This document shows, piece after piece, positions 1 to 12,518 of a stretch of DNA of 64,000 bases (within the stretch, counting starts at the first letter, position 1; the number at the start of each line of letters is the position of its first letter). The notes below the pieces were generated by a model. That model did no database searches and was not told the origin of the DNA. It was given only the letters and a program-made list of their open reading frames with translations. The stretch comes from Lichenostomus cassidix (Eukaryota; Chordata; Aves; Passeriformes; Meliphagidae): contig CM039184.1 of NCBI GenBank assembly GCA_008360975.2, positions 52,604,797-52,668,796 of the forward strand. Reading direction: 5' to 3'. The translations under genes and the position numbers were made by a program.

Positions 1-269
1 AGGGTATCTGCTGAAAGTTGATCCAATTTTCATTTGACAATACATCCAATGAATTTTAACCTGTTACTATGAGACTTATTGATACTTTCATATTATTAAT
101 GCTCAGAAAAATGAATGACATTGTTATGTGCATATGAGTACAATTATAATGTGATTCAGTTCCAGTGGGAATGATGAAATTTCCTAAAAATAATCATGTA
201 ATTTCCTTTTCTTCCTGTGCTCTCCCTTCCCTGCCAGTGTGCCATTATGTTACAAGAACTTCAGGTGCT

Positions 270-385
270 TGAGTTCAATATAAGCAGAAACAAATTAATG
301 AAACTTCACCACAGTGTGGGATTTGAACCTATTTACTATCGGTCCACTGAATTATTAAGTAACCCATCTGTCTACTATCTGGGAA
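270..385 (-). repeat. Possible MIR-like SINE remnant
   Basis: The order of short motifs resembles the tRNA-derived part of MIR read in reverse: GTGTGGGATTTGAACCTA near 313-330, then GGTCCACTGA, then ATTAAGTAACCC and a CTACTAT block. In MIR the reverse reading runs GGATTTGAACCC, a CTGACTCC-like block, then CTTAACCACTA. The match is remembered rather than aligned and is strongly diverged, so this is a tentative ancient-repeat call. Confidence 0.35.
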
Positions 386-610
386 AAAACCTTTTGATTA
401 AAATATGTATTGAAAGGGGGTTTTAGTAAACTTTAATTCATAAATACTTACAAATCACATTGGTTATTTGCAATTATAAATCTGTGATATGTTCATATAT
501 ATGCTAGGTCTGCATCATCACAGTATTTAAATAAATGTATTTATATGGATATGAGTGCACATAACACACAAAATGTATAGGTTTGCATGTGTTTTTATAG
601 GCACATGTAA

Positions 611-676
611 TACACACAGATGCACACACACACACACACAAAAACACACACATATATATATATACATATATATATG
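611..676. repeat. Compound (CA)n-(TA)n microsatellite
   Basis: An interrupted CA run (with GATG and AAAA interruptions) passes into TATATATATA and then CATATATATATG. It is a simple-sequence tract of about 65 bp, likely polymorphic in length. It produces spurious open frames on both strands. Confidence 0.95.
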
Positions 677-1116
677 CAAGAAAGAGAGGGAGCAAGATGA
701 GATTACTATTAATAAGGCCACGATTTTATTAACCTAATGTGGATGGGTATCACTAACTCAGATGGTATCTAACCCTCCAGCAAACTGCTAAGAAGGAATG
801 AAAGGTCCTGTTTTCCATGAGTGTAGGCAGGAATACTGTTGGATAGCTGAGAAGAAAATAATTAACTCTTGCATCTGTTTCCAAACAGTCATTGAGCAAC
901 AGCAGTAAAAATGAACTCTAAAGAATCTGTCTTAATGACCATATCTCCTTTAGGTATTCCTGGCTACAACTAATTGAGAACACAACAATTGATAGAAGCC
1001 TAACTCTGTTATTTATTGATGTGGTTCTTCAGAAATGTAGATTTTAAACACGTATGAACAAATGATGATAAGGCTACTAAAAGAGAAAAAAATCTTTTGA
1101 AACTAACACATCAAAT

Positions 1117-1664
1117 CATGTTTGTTGCAGTCTGCCCCCGATATTGAGTTCTGTATTTCCCCACCCCTTTTCTTCCTTATATGTCTTCCCTTTTCACATG
1201 GTCCTGGCCACTGCCCCGGGTTTTCCCTATTGGTTCCTGTACTGCAACTCCACCCATGTGCTGCCCCTGTGCCCAGAGATCACTGGGCAATGTGCTGTCC
1301 CTGCCCCCATGTCTCTATAGAAAACCCCTGACCCTTTGCCATGATGGGTCTTTGCATCAGGGATGTCTTTGCACATGAGGTCTTCGCCCATGAGGCATCT
1401 CTGCCTCTGGGTGGTCTTTGGTCTCTGGTGACCATGTGGTCATCATGCACAAACCCTTCTCGTCTCCTTTACCACCACTAGTTGCGAAGAGCAAACGAAG
1501 CCAGAGCTAGCCTTATGGCTCCCTGGCTGCTGAGAGTGCAGCGACCAGCCCTGGGACAGAGGGTTTGGTGCACTGAGGCGCTGACCTGGGCTGGGCAGAG
1601 ACGCTCTATTGTAAGGTCTGTGGACAGCCATACCATTGCAGAAACTAACAGCTGCAACACATGT
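1117..1664 (+). mobile_element. Solo LTR of an avian endogenous retrovirus
   Basis: This GC-richer block stands out from AT-rich flanks. Its ends are imperfect inverted repeats: TGTTTGTTGCAG at 1119-1130 and CTGCAACACA ending at 1661. TCAAAT occurs at 1111-1116 and again at 1665-1670, consistent with a target-site duplication. A TATA-like CTCTATAGAAAA lies near 1312-1323, pointing to forward orientation. The internal wording (GAGGCATCTCTGCCTCTGGG, CTGGGCTGGGCAGAGACGCT) matches an LTR type I remember as common in songbirds. No primer-binding site follows and there is no second copy, so it is a solo LTR. Frames of 60-80 codons inside it are not genes. The exact subfamily is not known. Confidence 0.7.
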
Positions 1665-1670
1665 TCAAAT

Positions 1671-3039
1671 GCTACCCTGCTTTGCCCACTGAAGTCCTGT
1701 TTAAGCAAGTTTGTACTCTTTTAAATTTTATAGACATATTTATTTAGTAGACCATTAAGTCTCAATGCAATCTGGGAAATTTCTGGTAGTATTAGATAAA
1801 GACAAAGTTCATTAAAACATTTTATTTGTGTCATCAGTTAATATTGCCAAAACTAATTTGGGCTTTGGTAATTTCTCTGTTAAATTGGCTAGGATGATCT
1901 GGTAGATTTATTCCTTTGAATTTGCAGAGTGACAAAGAGTCAAATTTTATTGTTCCTGTCCAAGAGGTCCATTAGCAAATTATTTTGCAGTTTCCCCCCT
2001 CATTCTTATTTTTCTTTGCTTTTTTTTTTTGTTTGTTTGGTTTTTGTTTTGGTTTGTGTTTTTTTTGTTTGGTTTGGGTTTTACTAGTAAAACAAGAATG
2101 CAGCAACATCTAAGTTTGTAGTGTCATCAATATTCAAAGAAATTTTGGTGTTTTGGCTAGAAGAGTACAAAAAAATAGAGCTGTTTCACTCTAGCAAGGC
2201 AGAGATGGGATTTCCAGATAATTGACTTCCTTGTAGAACAGAAATGATACTGATGATTGAAGACACAATCTGCACAACTTTGTTGGTGATGTATTTTTTA
2301 CAGAGTAAATTTAACTGACCTCTGTCAATATATTTTACTGTTACAGTTTTGTAAGACATATTTAGCTCTCAGAATGGCATATATGCTTTTTCTCTCTCCC
2401 CATCTTATTTTTCTGTACAGCTTGAGCATTCTTCTCTGAGTCTGAGCTGAAAGCAGACCATGCAGACCAAACACTACTGAAACAGGTTATCCTACTATGT
2501 TAGAGAAACAGCTGGCAAGGGAAGTTTAATCTACTGCTAACTGGAGTAATTCATCTTTGGAGTCAACTGAGTCATTGTGAGGAACATATTTAATGATTGC
2601 TCTCTGCCCTGCAGCAGTTACATTTTTATTTCTGGGTACAATTCACTATGTTGTTTATTCTGCATACAGCCTCAAGTCATCTAAGGCTCTCAGATCAGGA
2701 GCAGAGCTAGTATTGAACTCTCTAGGACAGAAAACCTTTTTCAATACAAGGCTATGATTACTATTTGACCTATTTCACTTTGTTTTGAGAGGTTGTATAA
2801 AATATGCTCATTAGAGGAACCTGAATTCTGCTTTTTTCGATAGCTCCACAGTTACCTTAAATCAAGCTAAACCAGGCAGCTATTAGAAAGGGTAATTCTG
2901 TCCATAATTACCTTCACCTTCGCACCAGGGCTTCCTTGCTATTCTCTTGCATTATCTTTACTTATTTTGATCTCTAGTATGAATCACCTATATAAAAAAA
3001 CCCAAACAACTGCTGTGCTATGTAACCGCTCTAGCTGTC
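1671..3039. other. Non-coding interval between two LTRs
   Basis: AT-rich DNA without a recognisable exon. It holds the T/G-rich tract at 2008-2083. A short stretch near 2690-2745 (GCAGAGCTAGTATTGAACTC) faintly resembles the reverse reading of a MIR core, but the match is too weak to annotate separately. Confidence 0.6.
2008..2083. repeat. T/G-rich low-complexity tract
   Basis: Mostly T with scattered G (TTTGTTTGGTTTTTG-type units) over about 75 bp. It has no regular period and is probably a degraded simple repeat. Confidence 0.85.
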
Positions 3040-3643
3040 TGTCATGATTTAATCCCAAGCAGCAACCAAGCCACATGCAGCTGCTTGCTCAGTCCCCCAC
3101 CAGCAGGATCAAGGAGGGAATCAGAAGGGAAAAAGCCAGAAAACTCATGGGTTGAGATAAAGAGAGTTTAATAGGGAAAGTAAAAGCATTGCCTGCAAAC
3201 AAAATCAAACAAGAAATTAATTCAGTGCTTCCCATGGGCAGGCAGGGGTTCAGCCATCCCCAGGAGAGCAGGTCTCCTTCATGCGTAGTGCTGACTTGGG
3301 AAGACAAATGCCATCACTCCAAATGGCCCACCCTCCCTCCTTCTTCCCCCCCCAACCCACCCCTTTTTTTAACTAATCCTGATGTCACATGGTGTGGAAT
3401 ATCCCTTTGGTCAGTTTGGGTCACCTGTCCTGGCTGTGTCTCCTCCCACCCTCCCATGCACCCCCAGCTTCCTCACCAGCCTGGCAGCATAGAAAGCAGA
3501 AAAGGCCTTGGCTCTGTGCGAGTCCTGTTCAGCAATAACAAAAACACATCTATATTTTCAACCCTGTGTTCAGCTCAAATCTAATACACAGCCCCATATC
3601 AGCCACTGTGAAGAAAATTATGCCAGCCAAAACCAGGACGCCA
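3040..3643 (-). mobile_element. Solo LTR, reverse orientation (ERV)
   Basis: The block starts TGTCATGATTTAATCCC and ends CAGCCAAAACCAGGACGCCA, a TG...CA element of about 604 bp. I recognise the layout of an LTR widespread in birds: a near-end GGGTTGAGATAAAGAGAGTT segment, a CCCATGGGCAGGCAGGGGTT segment, a GGAATATCCCTTTGGTCAG segment and an AAAAGGCCTTGGCTCTGTG segment. Read on the reverse strand, CTATTAAACTCTCTTTATC supplies the poly(A)-signal region (ATTAAA) followed by U5, so transcription would run leftward. The TATA region is degraded. No second copy or primer-binding site is seen and no clear target-site duplication is visible. The forward 131-codon frame at 3189-3584 lies antisense inside it and is not a gene. 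Confidence 0.8.
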
Positions 3644-6600
3644 TCAGAAAATGGAAATGGAACATGCACATAGGCATGAGAGGAAAAATTGACCTATGTG
3701 TACATCTTTCACTGAGCATAATGCAGTTCAAAAGTGGGCTGCAGTTTTTTTCCAGTGCCTGGTTAGTATCAAATATAGTATGTAACTGCAGAACAAGCTA
3801 GATCAGAAAGTTCAGTCAAACAGACACAGAGATTTAAGAAGGCCAGGATCATATGAAGAAGGATAACAGGAAGGAGAGCAAAACCACCTGTGTTAGGTCC
3901 TCAATTATATTAGATTAAACATTACACACAACTTCCCCCTTTGATCAGTCTAACATGATTGTGAAGCCTCAAGGCTAAAAGTTTGATTATGTTTTGATTC
4001 AAAGCTGCTTTGAATTAAAGTCAGCTATGAAGACAGCAGTTCTAATGGATTTAATTTATTTCCTGTTAACACAATTTGCAGTGAGCACCAACAGAAGGTG
4101 CCATTCAAGTCGTCAGTGATACCCACAGTCTCAGGTGATAGCAAGTAACAGATACATTAGAGAAATGTGATGCAGGTAGAGGTGGAACAAATGCCTTCTG
4201 ACCCTTTTCTCCAGGTCTTGGTTTGGTCTCTGTTGCTGAATACAGTCTTAAACACTGCCGTATGAGGTTTGTCCTAGAATTTTTATGGCCACTGAGATGT
4301 GGTGACAATGAGTTTAAAGGTCCATTTACTGCCTTCTAGGAAATGTCTCCTATTTCTGAAGCATAGGACATGGAGAACAAATGTCCCTAATCTCCTCATT
4401 AAAAATCTCCTCATAAAAAGTATTTTTTATGCTTTTACCATATAAACACTTATCCTTGTAAATGTACAATTTTTTTTATGTTCTATTAATAGGTGAGATT
4501 TCCCCTGTATTCCCTTTTTTTCACTCATAAATGATGAAATACATTTTCTTGAAATGGAATGAACAGTGTTACCCACAGTATTCAGGACCAAAATATAGCA
4601 TTGACTATCATGAAGAGATTACTTTATTGCATTATTTACTGATCCTGATGAGTCATCAGAACTTAAAGCATTTTTAAATGTAAATGCAGATACAATGAAG
4701 TTTCTTTTTTGAAGTATCTACAGGAAAAACTCATCCAGTTCCAATTAGGCTCTCTACATAGACTTGTACTTTAAAAGCACATTTTTGGATTTGGAATTGA
4801 ACTTTATATTTGGATTTTGGTTGGCAAGAAAACAATTCATATTATCTGGTAAAATTCTGTGGCAGTGATGGCCAGTACTGAGAGTTTAACTGTGAAGTGA
4901 ATGCCATTTTTTATAATAGAAATCACATTCAATATAGCCCAGGCTTCAAACAGGCTATTCAATGCAACTAGAAAAAAAATTTCAAATTATGTAGTATATA
5001 CAGCATGTAATACATGGAAATTATATGCATTCTTCCCGTGCTGGATGTAAAAATCAATCCTTTTGTCAAGTGTTTCTATTGTAGACTGCCATGTTGGAGA
5101 CCTACATTCAAACAAAGGACTCAGAGGGTTGGGCACTTAGCTTCCAGGGAGAGGAGCCTTCTGTCATTCAATAACTCTCCTCAGTCGCAGATGACAAACG
5201 AGCTACTGGAGATAAGACACTTCAGACAAGCTTCTGAAAACCCTTTTGATAAAGTCTCACGTCTGAGGTTAATGACAATAGCTAAGGTGTGGGAGTCATG
5301 TAATAAGCGTAAATCTGACTTGGAAAATTAAAAACAAAGAGCATGAAACAAAGAAAAAAGTAGCACTAGTTTGAAGAGAGTGGCATTATAGTCAGAAGAA
5401 GTAAATAATGAGGAACAATGCAGTATGATACATGAGAACTTAGATGATTTAAATACTAAAAGATGAAAGCTAGTTCAAAGCAGCTAAATAGAGAGCAGTG
5501 ACAGGTTCCTAGGGAAAAAAAGGATATCAAACAATTGGGTGTGTCATTAAATATAAGAAATCAAAAGGTAAAAAGAGTCTAAAAGATAATTCTGTGTGCA
5601 GCATTAAATATGAATGATAAGTAATAAGACGAGAAAAGAAAAATCTATGTCTAACATTAAAAACAAAGGAACATTACCAACTATGCCTAAGTAGGGCAAA
5701 AAGGAGTCAGGTACAATTTATTAATATAAACAAAATCTAGAAGAAACAGACTAACTAAGAAGTGAACAAAGGAAAAGGAATCCACTTTCAGTTTAAAAAT
5801 CTAGAAGGTTATTGAATCCTAGGAAATAAGAGTGTTAAACACTTCTGCTGTACAGTTAAAAGCTCTTCTAGGCTGTATCTTTTGCTCACTCTGTCAATAG
5901 CTCAGCTAAACTATCACCACTGTGAGCTGAAAAGTCATGCCTGGAGCTTGCCTAGCCCATGTACTTATTTACAGGAGACATCTGAGGCACAGATGATAAT
6001 TCTGTACAAAAAATCAAAGCAAAAGAGACTGGATTTGCAAAAACATTTGAGGCATCAAAAGTTATGGATTACAAGCACCCCAAAATCTCATAATGAGATC
6101 TCCCAAATACCTGTGAAACTCCAGACCCTAACTGATGCTAGCAGAAGTCTTAGTACTATGAATTCTTGTGGATGAAGTCCATTAAAAGTAAATTCCATAA
6201 GAGTTAAATCCCACTACTCCTGTTGTTCCTAGTTATGAAATAACAACGTTAAGAAATTGACATTTCATTTTTTTCCTTTGTCAACATTTATAGTCAACTT
6301 TTTTCATTAAAAGAATGACCCTGTCATAGCTGGACATTCTTCTAAATTTTTGAGCACATGCGAGTTTGTCCATAATAAATATTTCCTGGCAAATAATTTA
6401 TTACCATAACAATTCACTCAGGACTTAATTTTCTCCATAATTGGTGAGTAATTAAGAAAAACAAGGTTGTTGGTGTGTTTTTTTAAATTAAAAAGTTGGA
6501 TTTTTTTCTTGTTTTTCTCTTTTCTGTTTCTAAATTAGAAATACAGAGCATATTAAAAATTTAAACATTCAAAAGTGGAGAAATTCTGGCTGGAATAACT

Positions 6601-9214
6601 GAGCTGTTACTACTGACTGCGGTAACAGCAACTGCATGAAATACTACTAAAAGGACAGTGTAGCTCAGAAACTGATTTGTTCCATCTCGTGGAGGCAGGA
6701 GGATTCACTGCAGATTTAGCACGGCACTTCAGTGCAGCCAGCCCTGTGAGGCTGCTGGTGCCCATGTTTTAATGTCATTGGTCCAGCTTACTGTGCAAAG
6801 TTAAGGTGCTCTATGCCTGCACTGATAATTCAGCCTGGGTTGGCTGCACATTCATGGGTGTAATGTGAGGCTCACTGCTAATTGCTCCATTATATCTTGC
6901 CACAGTCAAGCGTGTGGGAATATTATAAATTCTAACGGAAAAGAATATATTAATGGTTGACAGCAGGCTGGGCAATATGCATTTCTCCAGGAAAAAAAAA
7001 AAAAAAAAAAAGCAGAGCCATTTATTTAAAGTTAAAAAGTAAACAAAATTCCCTCTACCTCCACTCTTGCCCCAGAATAGCCTTTCAGACTTTAACTGCT
7101 AAAACTGAAATTTCCAGTGCTAAAAAAATGAATTAGAATATTCAGGGTGGGTCTAGGGAAATCACTTCTGGTTTGGTTTTGGAGCTTTTTTAATCTGAAA
7201 AGCCTCTGTAAATAAATAAACATAAACCTGCTACACAAAAATGTTTAATAACCTCGCCAAAGGTCAGTTCTAACCAGGTCAAAGCTTTCAAGTTAGAGAA
7301 AGACATGTATGAGGATGAGAGAAAGAGGTAAAATATCTTGCAGAAACACAAGCAAAAGATAAAGGATAGCAAGCTGTTAAGGTGCCTAATGTTAAAGAGT
7401 ACTGTCCTTGATCACACCTCCTTCTTCCAATGTAGATGAAGGAGAATTTTAGTTGGTCACCAATTTTATCTTGCACTAGCTTGGATCACCCAATTTATTA
7501 CAGATCCTTGACAATGGAGGTGTAGTTTAGTGTGGGAATGAGGCAGAAGCTCTAAGATACACTATAAATAGGACCTTTTAAAATAAAAGATCATTTTAGC
7601 TACATTCTGTAGTGAATGGGGAGCAAAAGATGGCAAAGAATAAAAAGCAAGTATTCACAAAGTCTGATTTTCTAGGATAATGGAGAGAGATGTAGATATA
7701 TGACATCTCTCCATTTTATGCAGTTTTAGTTCTTTTACAAATCTCTAATCTGTTTAGAGTTCAGTAAAAAAACACACTGCAAAACAAACAACAGCACAAT
7801 GGACAATTTAGGCTTGAGAATGAGGGCTTTGTGGGATGAAAACAAAAGAGATGGTATGATACCAGACTGAAAGAAGAGATAACATTTTTTTAATCAGATA
7901 TGGATCATAGCCAGACTTTTATCTCTGGCCTATCTGTACCCATGGATGTGTAGCACAGACCAGAATGCTTCCAAGTCAGGACGTCTTTAGTTATCACCAG
8001 AACAGATGCCAGAACCTATGCCTCTATCTCTGTTAGTAAACTGAACTGTGCAATGCTGTCTATTTGTTAGCATGGTGCCTGGCACAGATTTTTGTCTAAG
8101 CCAATTAACATATTCCATTGAATACATATGCTTCATTTATATTATCAAACCATGTTCACAAACCTGTGGTAGCTGTCATGTCATTACAGCCATACTGACC
8201 TCATTATTTGCCATGAGACTAACTATGGTTATTGTAACTTGCCCATAGAGTCCTCACAGAACTGAATTTTCTTCACCCAGTCATCTTAGTGGTACAAAAT
8301 GTCAGACAAAATAATGTCTTGTGTCCCCAGATCCTTCTCTTCTTTTTATTCATAAAAAGGCATAACTGACTCGCAGCATCCATATGTAATAATTTAGTTT
8401 AGAAAAATCTTTTTAATGTCCTGTTTCCTTTGGTATTCATGTCTCAAAAGCATACGGGTGTTGAAGACGAATCCCTGTGTGTGTTTCAATTCACACTTTT
8501 TAAGAAAACCTTTGCTTTTTGAAATGTGAATGAGCTTCCTTTAAGTAGAAGTTGTAATTCCAGATCTCTATAGATTCCCTAAGTTTATTTTAAATCTCTT
8601 AAAAAGACAGAATTCACCTTCTTTGGGGGTTCAGTACATTTTGACTCTCCCTATTTACATGATAATATCATTGTTTCAGATATTGCCAGTCTTTCTACTG
8701 TCTCAGCAATAATGTACTGCTTACCCTCCTACTCCTTCTAATTTTTTCTTAGTCTTTGTGAAATTATGCAATTGCTCTACATCATTAGAAATGCTGTGCT
8801 GATTTTTTTATATCTGAACATACATATTGTCTCATTTTCTACCAATAACTCTTGTATTTTGAGAGATGGTTCTTTTTTTTCCTTTATAGGTAAACAGAGC
8901 TGATAATGATACAGAGTCTTGCCCAGTATCTGTTCTAAAGTTAATCATTATATTCCCTCTGCATGAACATCAAACCTCTCTCACTTCAAAGGAGGTAATT
9001 TTTAATCTTCTAAATCTACAGATTCTGATGTAATCATCCAGGCGAGGTTTAACATTTTAGGAAGATCTGAAGTGCCCTAGACCTAGCATTTTCTCAGAGA
9101 AGCATATGTAATTCCTTGTTCATAGAACAAGTGTGTCCTACTGTTTCTATTTCATGTCGAAGCCCAGTTTATTAATTTGACAGAAATTTTTATACAATAT
9201 ATATATCTCTGTGG
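3644..9214. other. Unique AT-rich non-coding interval
   Basis: About 5.5 kb without a supportable gene. Frames such as 5014-5331 (105 codons) and 5882-6175 (97 codons) show no domain, repeat or splice context and I treat them as chance. The interval holds a 20-bp A run (6992-7011) and a GC-richer unique block at about 6640-6905 discussed in the findings. Near 8070 the string GTGCCTGGCACA recalls the MIR tail but has no further support. Confidence 0.55.
6992..7011. repeat. Poly(A) tract, 20 bp
   Basis: Uninterrupted run of 20 A. The sequence upstream does not resemble a retroposed transcript, so this is read as a mononucleotide tract. Confidence 0.9.
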
Positions 9215-9488
9215 TGACCAGTGATAGGACTCAAGGAAATGGCATGGAGCTGGGTCAGGGGAGATTTAGGTTGGATCAGGAAAAGGTTACTCCTTCAGAG
9301 GGTGGTTGGGCACTGGAACAGCTCCCCAGGGCAGTGATCACAGCACCAACCCTGACAGAGTTCAAGAAGCTTCTGTACAATGCTGCCAAGCACATGGTGT
9401 GACTCTTGGGGTGTCCTGCACATGACCAGGAGTTGGACTCAATGATCCTGCTAGTCCCTTCCTACTCAGCTTATTCTGTGAGTCTATG
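9215..9488 (+). mobile_element. CR1 LINE, 5'-truncated 3' end
   Basis: The text follows the CR1 3' untranslated region in the forward direction. It runs from GACCAGTGATAGGACTCAAG through GGGGAGATTTAGGTTGGATC, CAGAGGGTGGTTGGGCACTG, GAACAGCTCCCCAGGGCAG and TTGGACTCAATGATCCTGCT to the characteristic end TTATTCTGTGAGTCTATG. Only the last roughly 270 bp are present, which is typical because most CR1 copies are 5'-truncated on insertion. The 63-codon frame across it is translated UTR, not a gene. Confidence 0.9.
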
Positions 9489-9633
9489 TTAAACAGTTCA
9501 ACTACATACTTGGAGAAGTGTGTATTTTACATTTTCAGTTAATTCTGTTTATGAGGTATGTTCTTAGAATTTGTTCTTTATTTCCTTTCCTCCTCAACTA
9601 AAATATGGGAAGATTTTCACAAAAAACCCCACC
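9489..9633. other. Short spacer between two CR1 tails
   Basis: About 145 bp of AT-rich sequence separates a forward CR1 from a reverse CR1. No other feature is seen. Confidence 0.7.
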
Positions 9634-10215
9634 AAATCACAGAATGGCTGAGGTGGAAAGGCACCTCTGGAAATCACCTAGTCCAGCTCCCAGATTAAGG
9701 CAGGGTTAGAGTGGGTTGATCAGATCTGGGTCCACCTGGGTTTAAAATATCTGAGAGAATGAACAGTTCATAGCCTCTCTGGGTAACCTGTACCTGTGTC
9801 TGACCCTCTCGCAGTAAATGTGTTTTTCTGATGTTTAAATTAAATTACCTCTATCTTAGTTTGTGATCATTGCCTCTTATCCTTTCCTTGGCTGCTACTG
9901 AGAAAAGTCTAGCTGGTATTTACCCCATCCAAACGGGAATATATACACACCAATATTGCCCTCTCGGGGCAATCTCTTCTGGCAGAACAGTCACAGGTCG
10001 CTCATAGAACAGACACTCCCATTCCTCCACTGTATTTGTGACCCTTTGCTGGACCTGATCCAGAATGTCTATTTCTCTCACGCAAAGAAGACAGCACTTC
10101 AGATGTGTCTCAGCAGTGCTTATTAGAGGACAAGGGTGATATCCCTTGAGCTGCTGGTAGCCCTCCTACCTATGTGGCCCAGGACATTGTTGGCCTTCAG
10201 TGCTGCAAGGACAAT
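9634..10215 (-). mobile_element. CR1 LINE fragment, reverse strand
   Basis: Starts with the reverse complement of the CR1 3' end (AATCACAGAATGGCTGAGGT, then CACCTAGTCCAGCTCCC) and continues inward. Recognisable pieces are CTCTCTGGGTAACCTGTACC, the GACCCTCTCGCAGTAAA-type block, CAGTGCTTATTAGAGGACAA and GGCCCAGGACATTGTTGGCC. It is diverged and contains small deletions. It lies tail to tail with the forward CR1 at 9215-9488, about 145 bp apart. Confidence 0.88.
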
Positions 10216-11234
10216 CAAGTTAAGATATCTAAAGATATCTGCTGTCTGAATAAAATGTCTTACAGACAGGAGACTGAGCCTGATATATTGAAATATTCTT
10301 AGCTATGTATGACTAACTGATTTCAATGACAATTTGGCACTTAGATATTTCAGAGAATGTGAACCAGCAGAAAGTTTGTTTGTTGTCAAGCAGAAAGTTA
10401 CAGCAAAGAAGAAAAAAAGGTCAGATCTCCAAAAATACCTATTCCTAGAATTGTGTTCCTACTTTACTAGATATATGTGACATTAATATAATAGATTTCA
10501 AGCTACTGACGTTATAATAGGTATCTAAAGATGACATTAATTCAGATGTACTATTAATCTTGGTAAATCTGAAAGCAGAGGCATGATCAATTTCAAATGA
10601 AATAAAATACCAAGAAAAACAGCACCACTGTTTTTCAAGCAAACTGTTTACATTGAGAGCTATGCAGCAGCAGGAGCTCTGACCGAAGAAACACAAAATA
10701 CAAAAGCTGTCACTGCCTCAAATATTTTTCTTTCATCTTGATTTCACAGAGGAAACTACATATGATTAAGGTAATACCTTTTTTATTAACTTATAAGAAT
10801 AACATTTTCAGAAACCTTGCTTGTATGCAGAAGTCTGGAATAAAACTAAAGGGTGACACCGCAAACATATACTGCAGTGAGAAAACTAATTAGCAAATTT
10901 TTTTGCTGCTTAATCCAAAGGAAGGTACTATAAAGTGGCATAAAAAAACCCCAGTAAATTAAAACCTGTATGTATTAGTGATACTTTCTCTATATTAACC
11001 ACAGTGTTAACATATCAGTGAATTTTATTATTTATTTACTATTTATTACTTGTAGAAAAGATCATTTTTAGCATAATTCACAAACCTCTGAAGAGTCATA
11101 AGGGTGATATGTCTACTCTAAGGAAGCATCCATATGTTATTCAGAGCAAAATAAATTGCTACAGAATAATGCATATGTTGTAGTGACTTTTGAGGATTGA
11201 TTTATTTCTAAATCCTCACTGTCTATACAGGCAA

Positions 11235-11280
11235 GATATATATATGTAGTATGTATATGTAAGAAAATATATATTTAGCA
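11235..11280. repeat. AT-rich simple sequence
   Basis: Irregular TA/TATG-rich stretch (GATATATATATGTAG followed by TATGTATATG and AAATATATATTT). It is probably a degraded dinucleotide repeat. Confidence 0.7.
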
Positions 11281-12437
11281 ATAATTTCAGGCAATTTACA
11301 CCATCACAATTGTTGTCCAAGGACTTGATCCACTGAGGATTTGGTCTTCAACCCCCAGTAGAGAAGAAGGCATTTTTCCCAATGGAAAACACTGTGTGAA
11401 AACAACATAATGCAAGGTCATGTATAATTCTTATGTTTGAAAGAAAACAATTTCAGAAGTTACAAGCTGGAGGACTAAGTAACTAATTCAAATATAATAT
11501 TGGCATGACTGATTTTAACTCAAGTAAGCAAATTCAAGATTCAGCAGCTTTGTAAACCTACATCCTGTCCAGGGGTCTCAGGTGACTTGGGTGTGCCATT
11601 GGAAGCACATAAGTATAAAAGAAACATCATATCCTCTTCCTGTGATTATACATGCACTACAATAAAGGGAGAAGTGAAACAATAAATTAGAGAGAATATG
11701 TGAGAAGCAATGTTCAGTAATAGCCAGGGGACCAGATGAGTTTTGTAACCTGAACAGTAGTAAAAGAAGGAAAGCAATGCACGTCCCATTTAGATTATTT
11801 GTTACATCTTTCATCTTTCCCTCCCTCCTGGAGGAAGCACTATCCACCTCACCTCTTCAGTCTCTGGAAATGGGTGGCAGTGCTGCAGTTCCGTGGGAGA
11901 TGGCAGGACAGTCTTTTCACCCCTCTCTGCTCCTTGCTCTTTTCTACTCCAATACAAATTCAGTCAGCAAGAGTGCACCAGTTCTTCTGTAACTTTGTTT
12001 TAGGATCTGAGAGCTAATTAGATGGAAGAAGAAGCACTAGGAATACTCAGGTGACAAGAAGATTTCCAATACCTGCAGTGGAAAAGCTCAGCTGGAACTA
12101 CTCAGGTTCATTTTCAAGTTGAATGTATCAGTCTTGCATGTCAATGATGAGCAGCTGCCTCCCTAGGAGAGACCTTACTTTTAAGAGCCTGCTAAAAATC
12201 TTAAAGCTGAATCCACTCCTAAGCTATTAATTAGTTTGGTCCAAAATATTAGTCTGTCTTAATTAAGCGAATTCCATATGGACCAAAATAGGTTTGCTAA
12301 CTGAATTTCAGCATAAATGGAAGCATTTATGTCTGGTAGTATGATATTAACGAGATCCATTTAATGAAGGTGATGATTTTCTCAAAAGATAAAGAAAGGG
12401 GGGGGGAAACCCAGTACCTAGAAACAGATTCCTGTAT

Positions 12438-12518
12438 CTTTCTTTGGTTTTGTTTTTTTTAATGTAGTTTTAGTTGTAAAAGTGGTTTTTGGTTTTTTTT
12501 TATTTTATTTTATTTTTA
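12438..12518. repeat. T-rich low-complexity tract
   Basis: T-rich sequence with TTTTG and TTTTA units, ending in TTATTTTATTTTATTTTTA. No other function is visible. Confidence 0.8.

Larger units (their letters stand above)
1..1110. other. Non-coding AT-rich interval
   Basis: No exon or gene is visible. The stretch holds a possible MIR-like SINE remnant (about 270-385) and a CA/TA microsatellite (611-676), described separately. Open frames here are at most about 70 codons, show no family resemblance, and several simply translate the microsatellite on both strands. Confidence 0.6.

Noticed and set aside
3189..3584. Forward 131-codon open frame
   Set aside because: It lies wholly inside, and antisense to, the LTR at 3040-3643, and its GC-rich composition comes from the LTR.
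5014..5331. Forward 105-codon frame
   Set aside because: No recognisable domain or splice context. A resemblance of CCTTTTGATAAAGTCTCAC to CR1 reverse-transcriptase DNA was considered, but nothing around it fits.
8070..8110. MIR tail motif GTGCCTGGCACA
   Set aside because: Twelve exact bases, but the flanks do not continue the MIR pattern.
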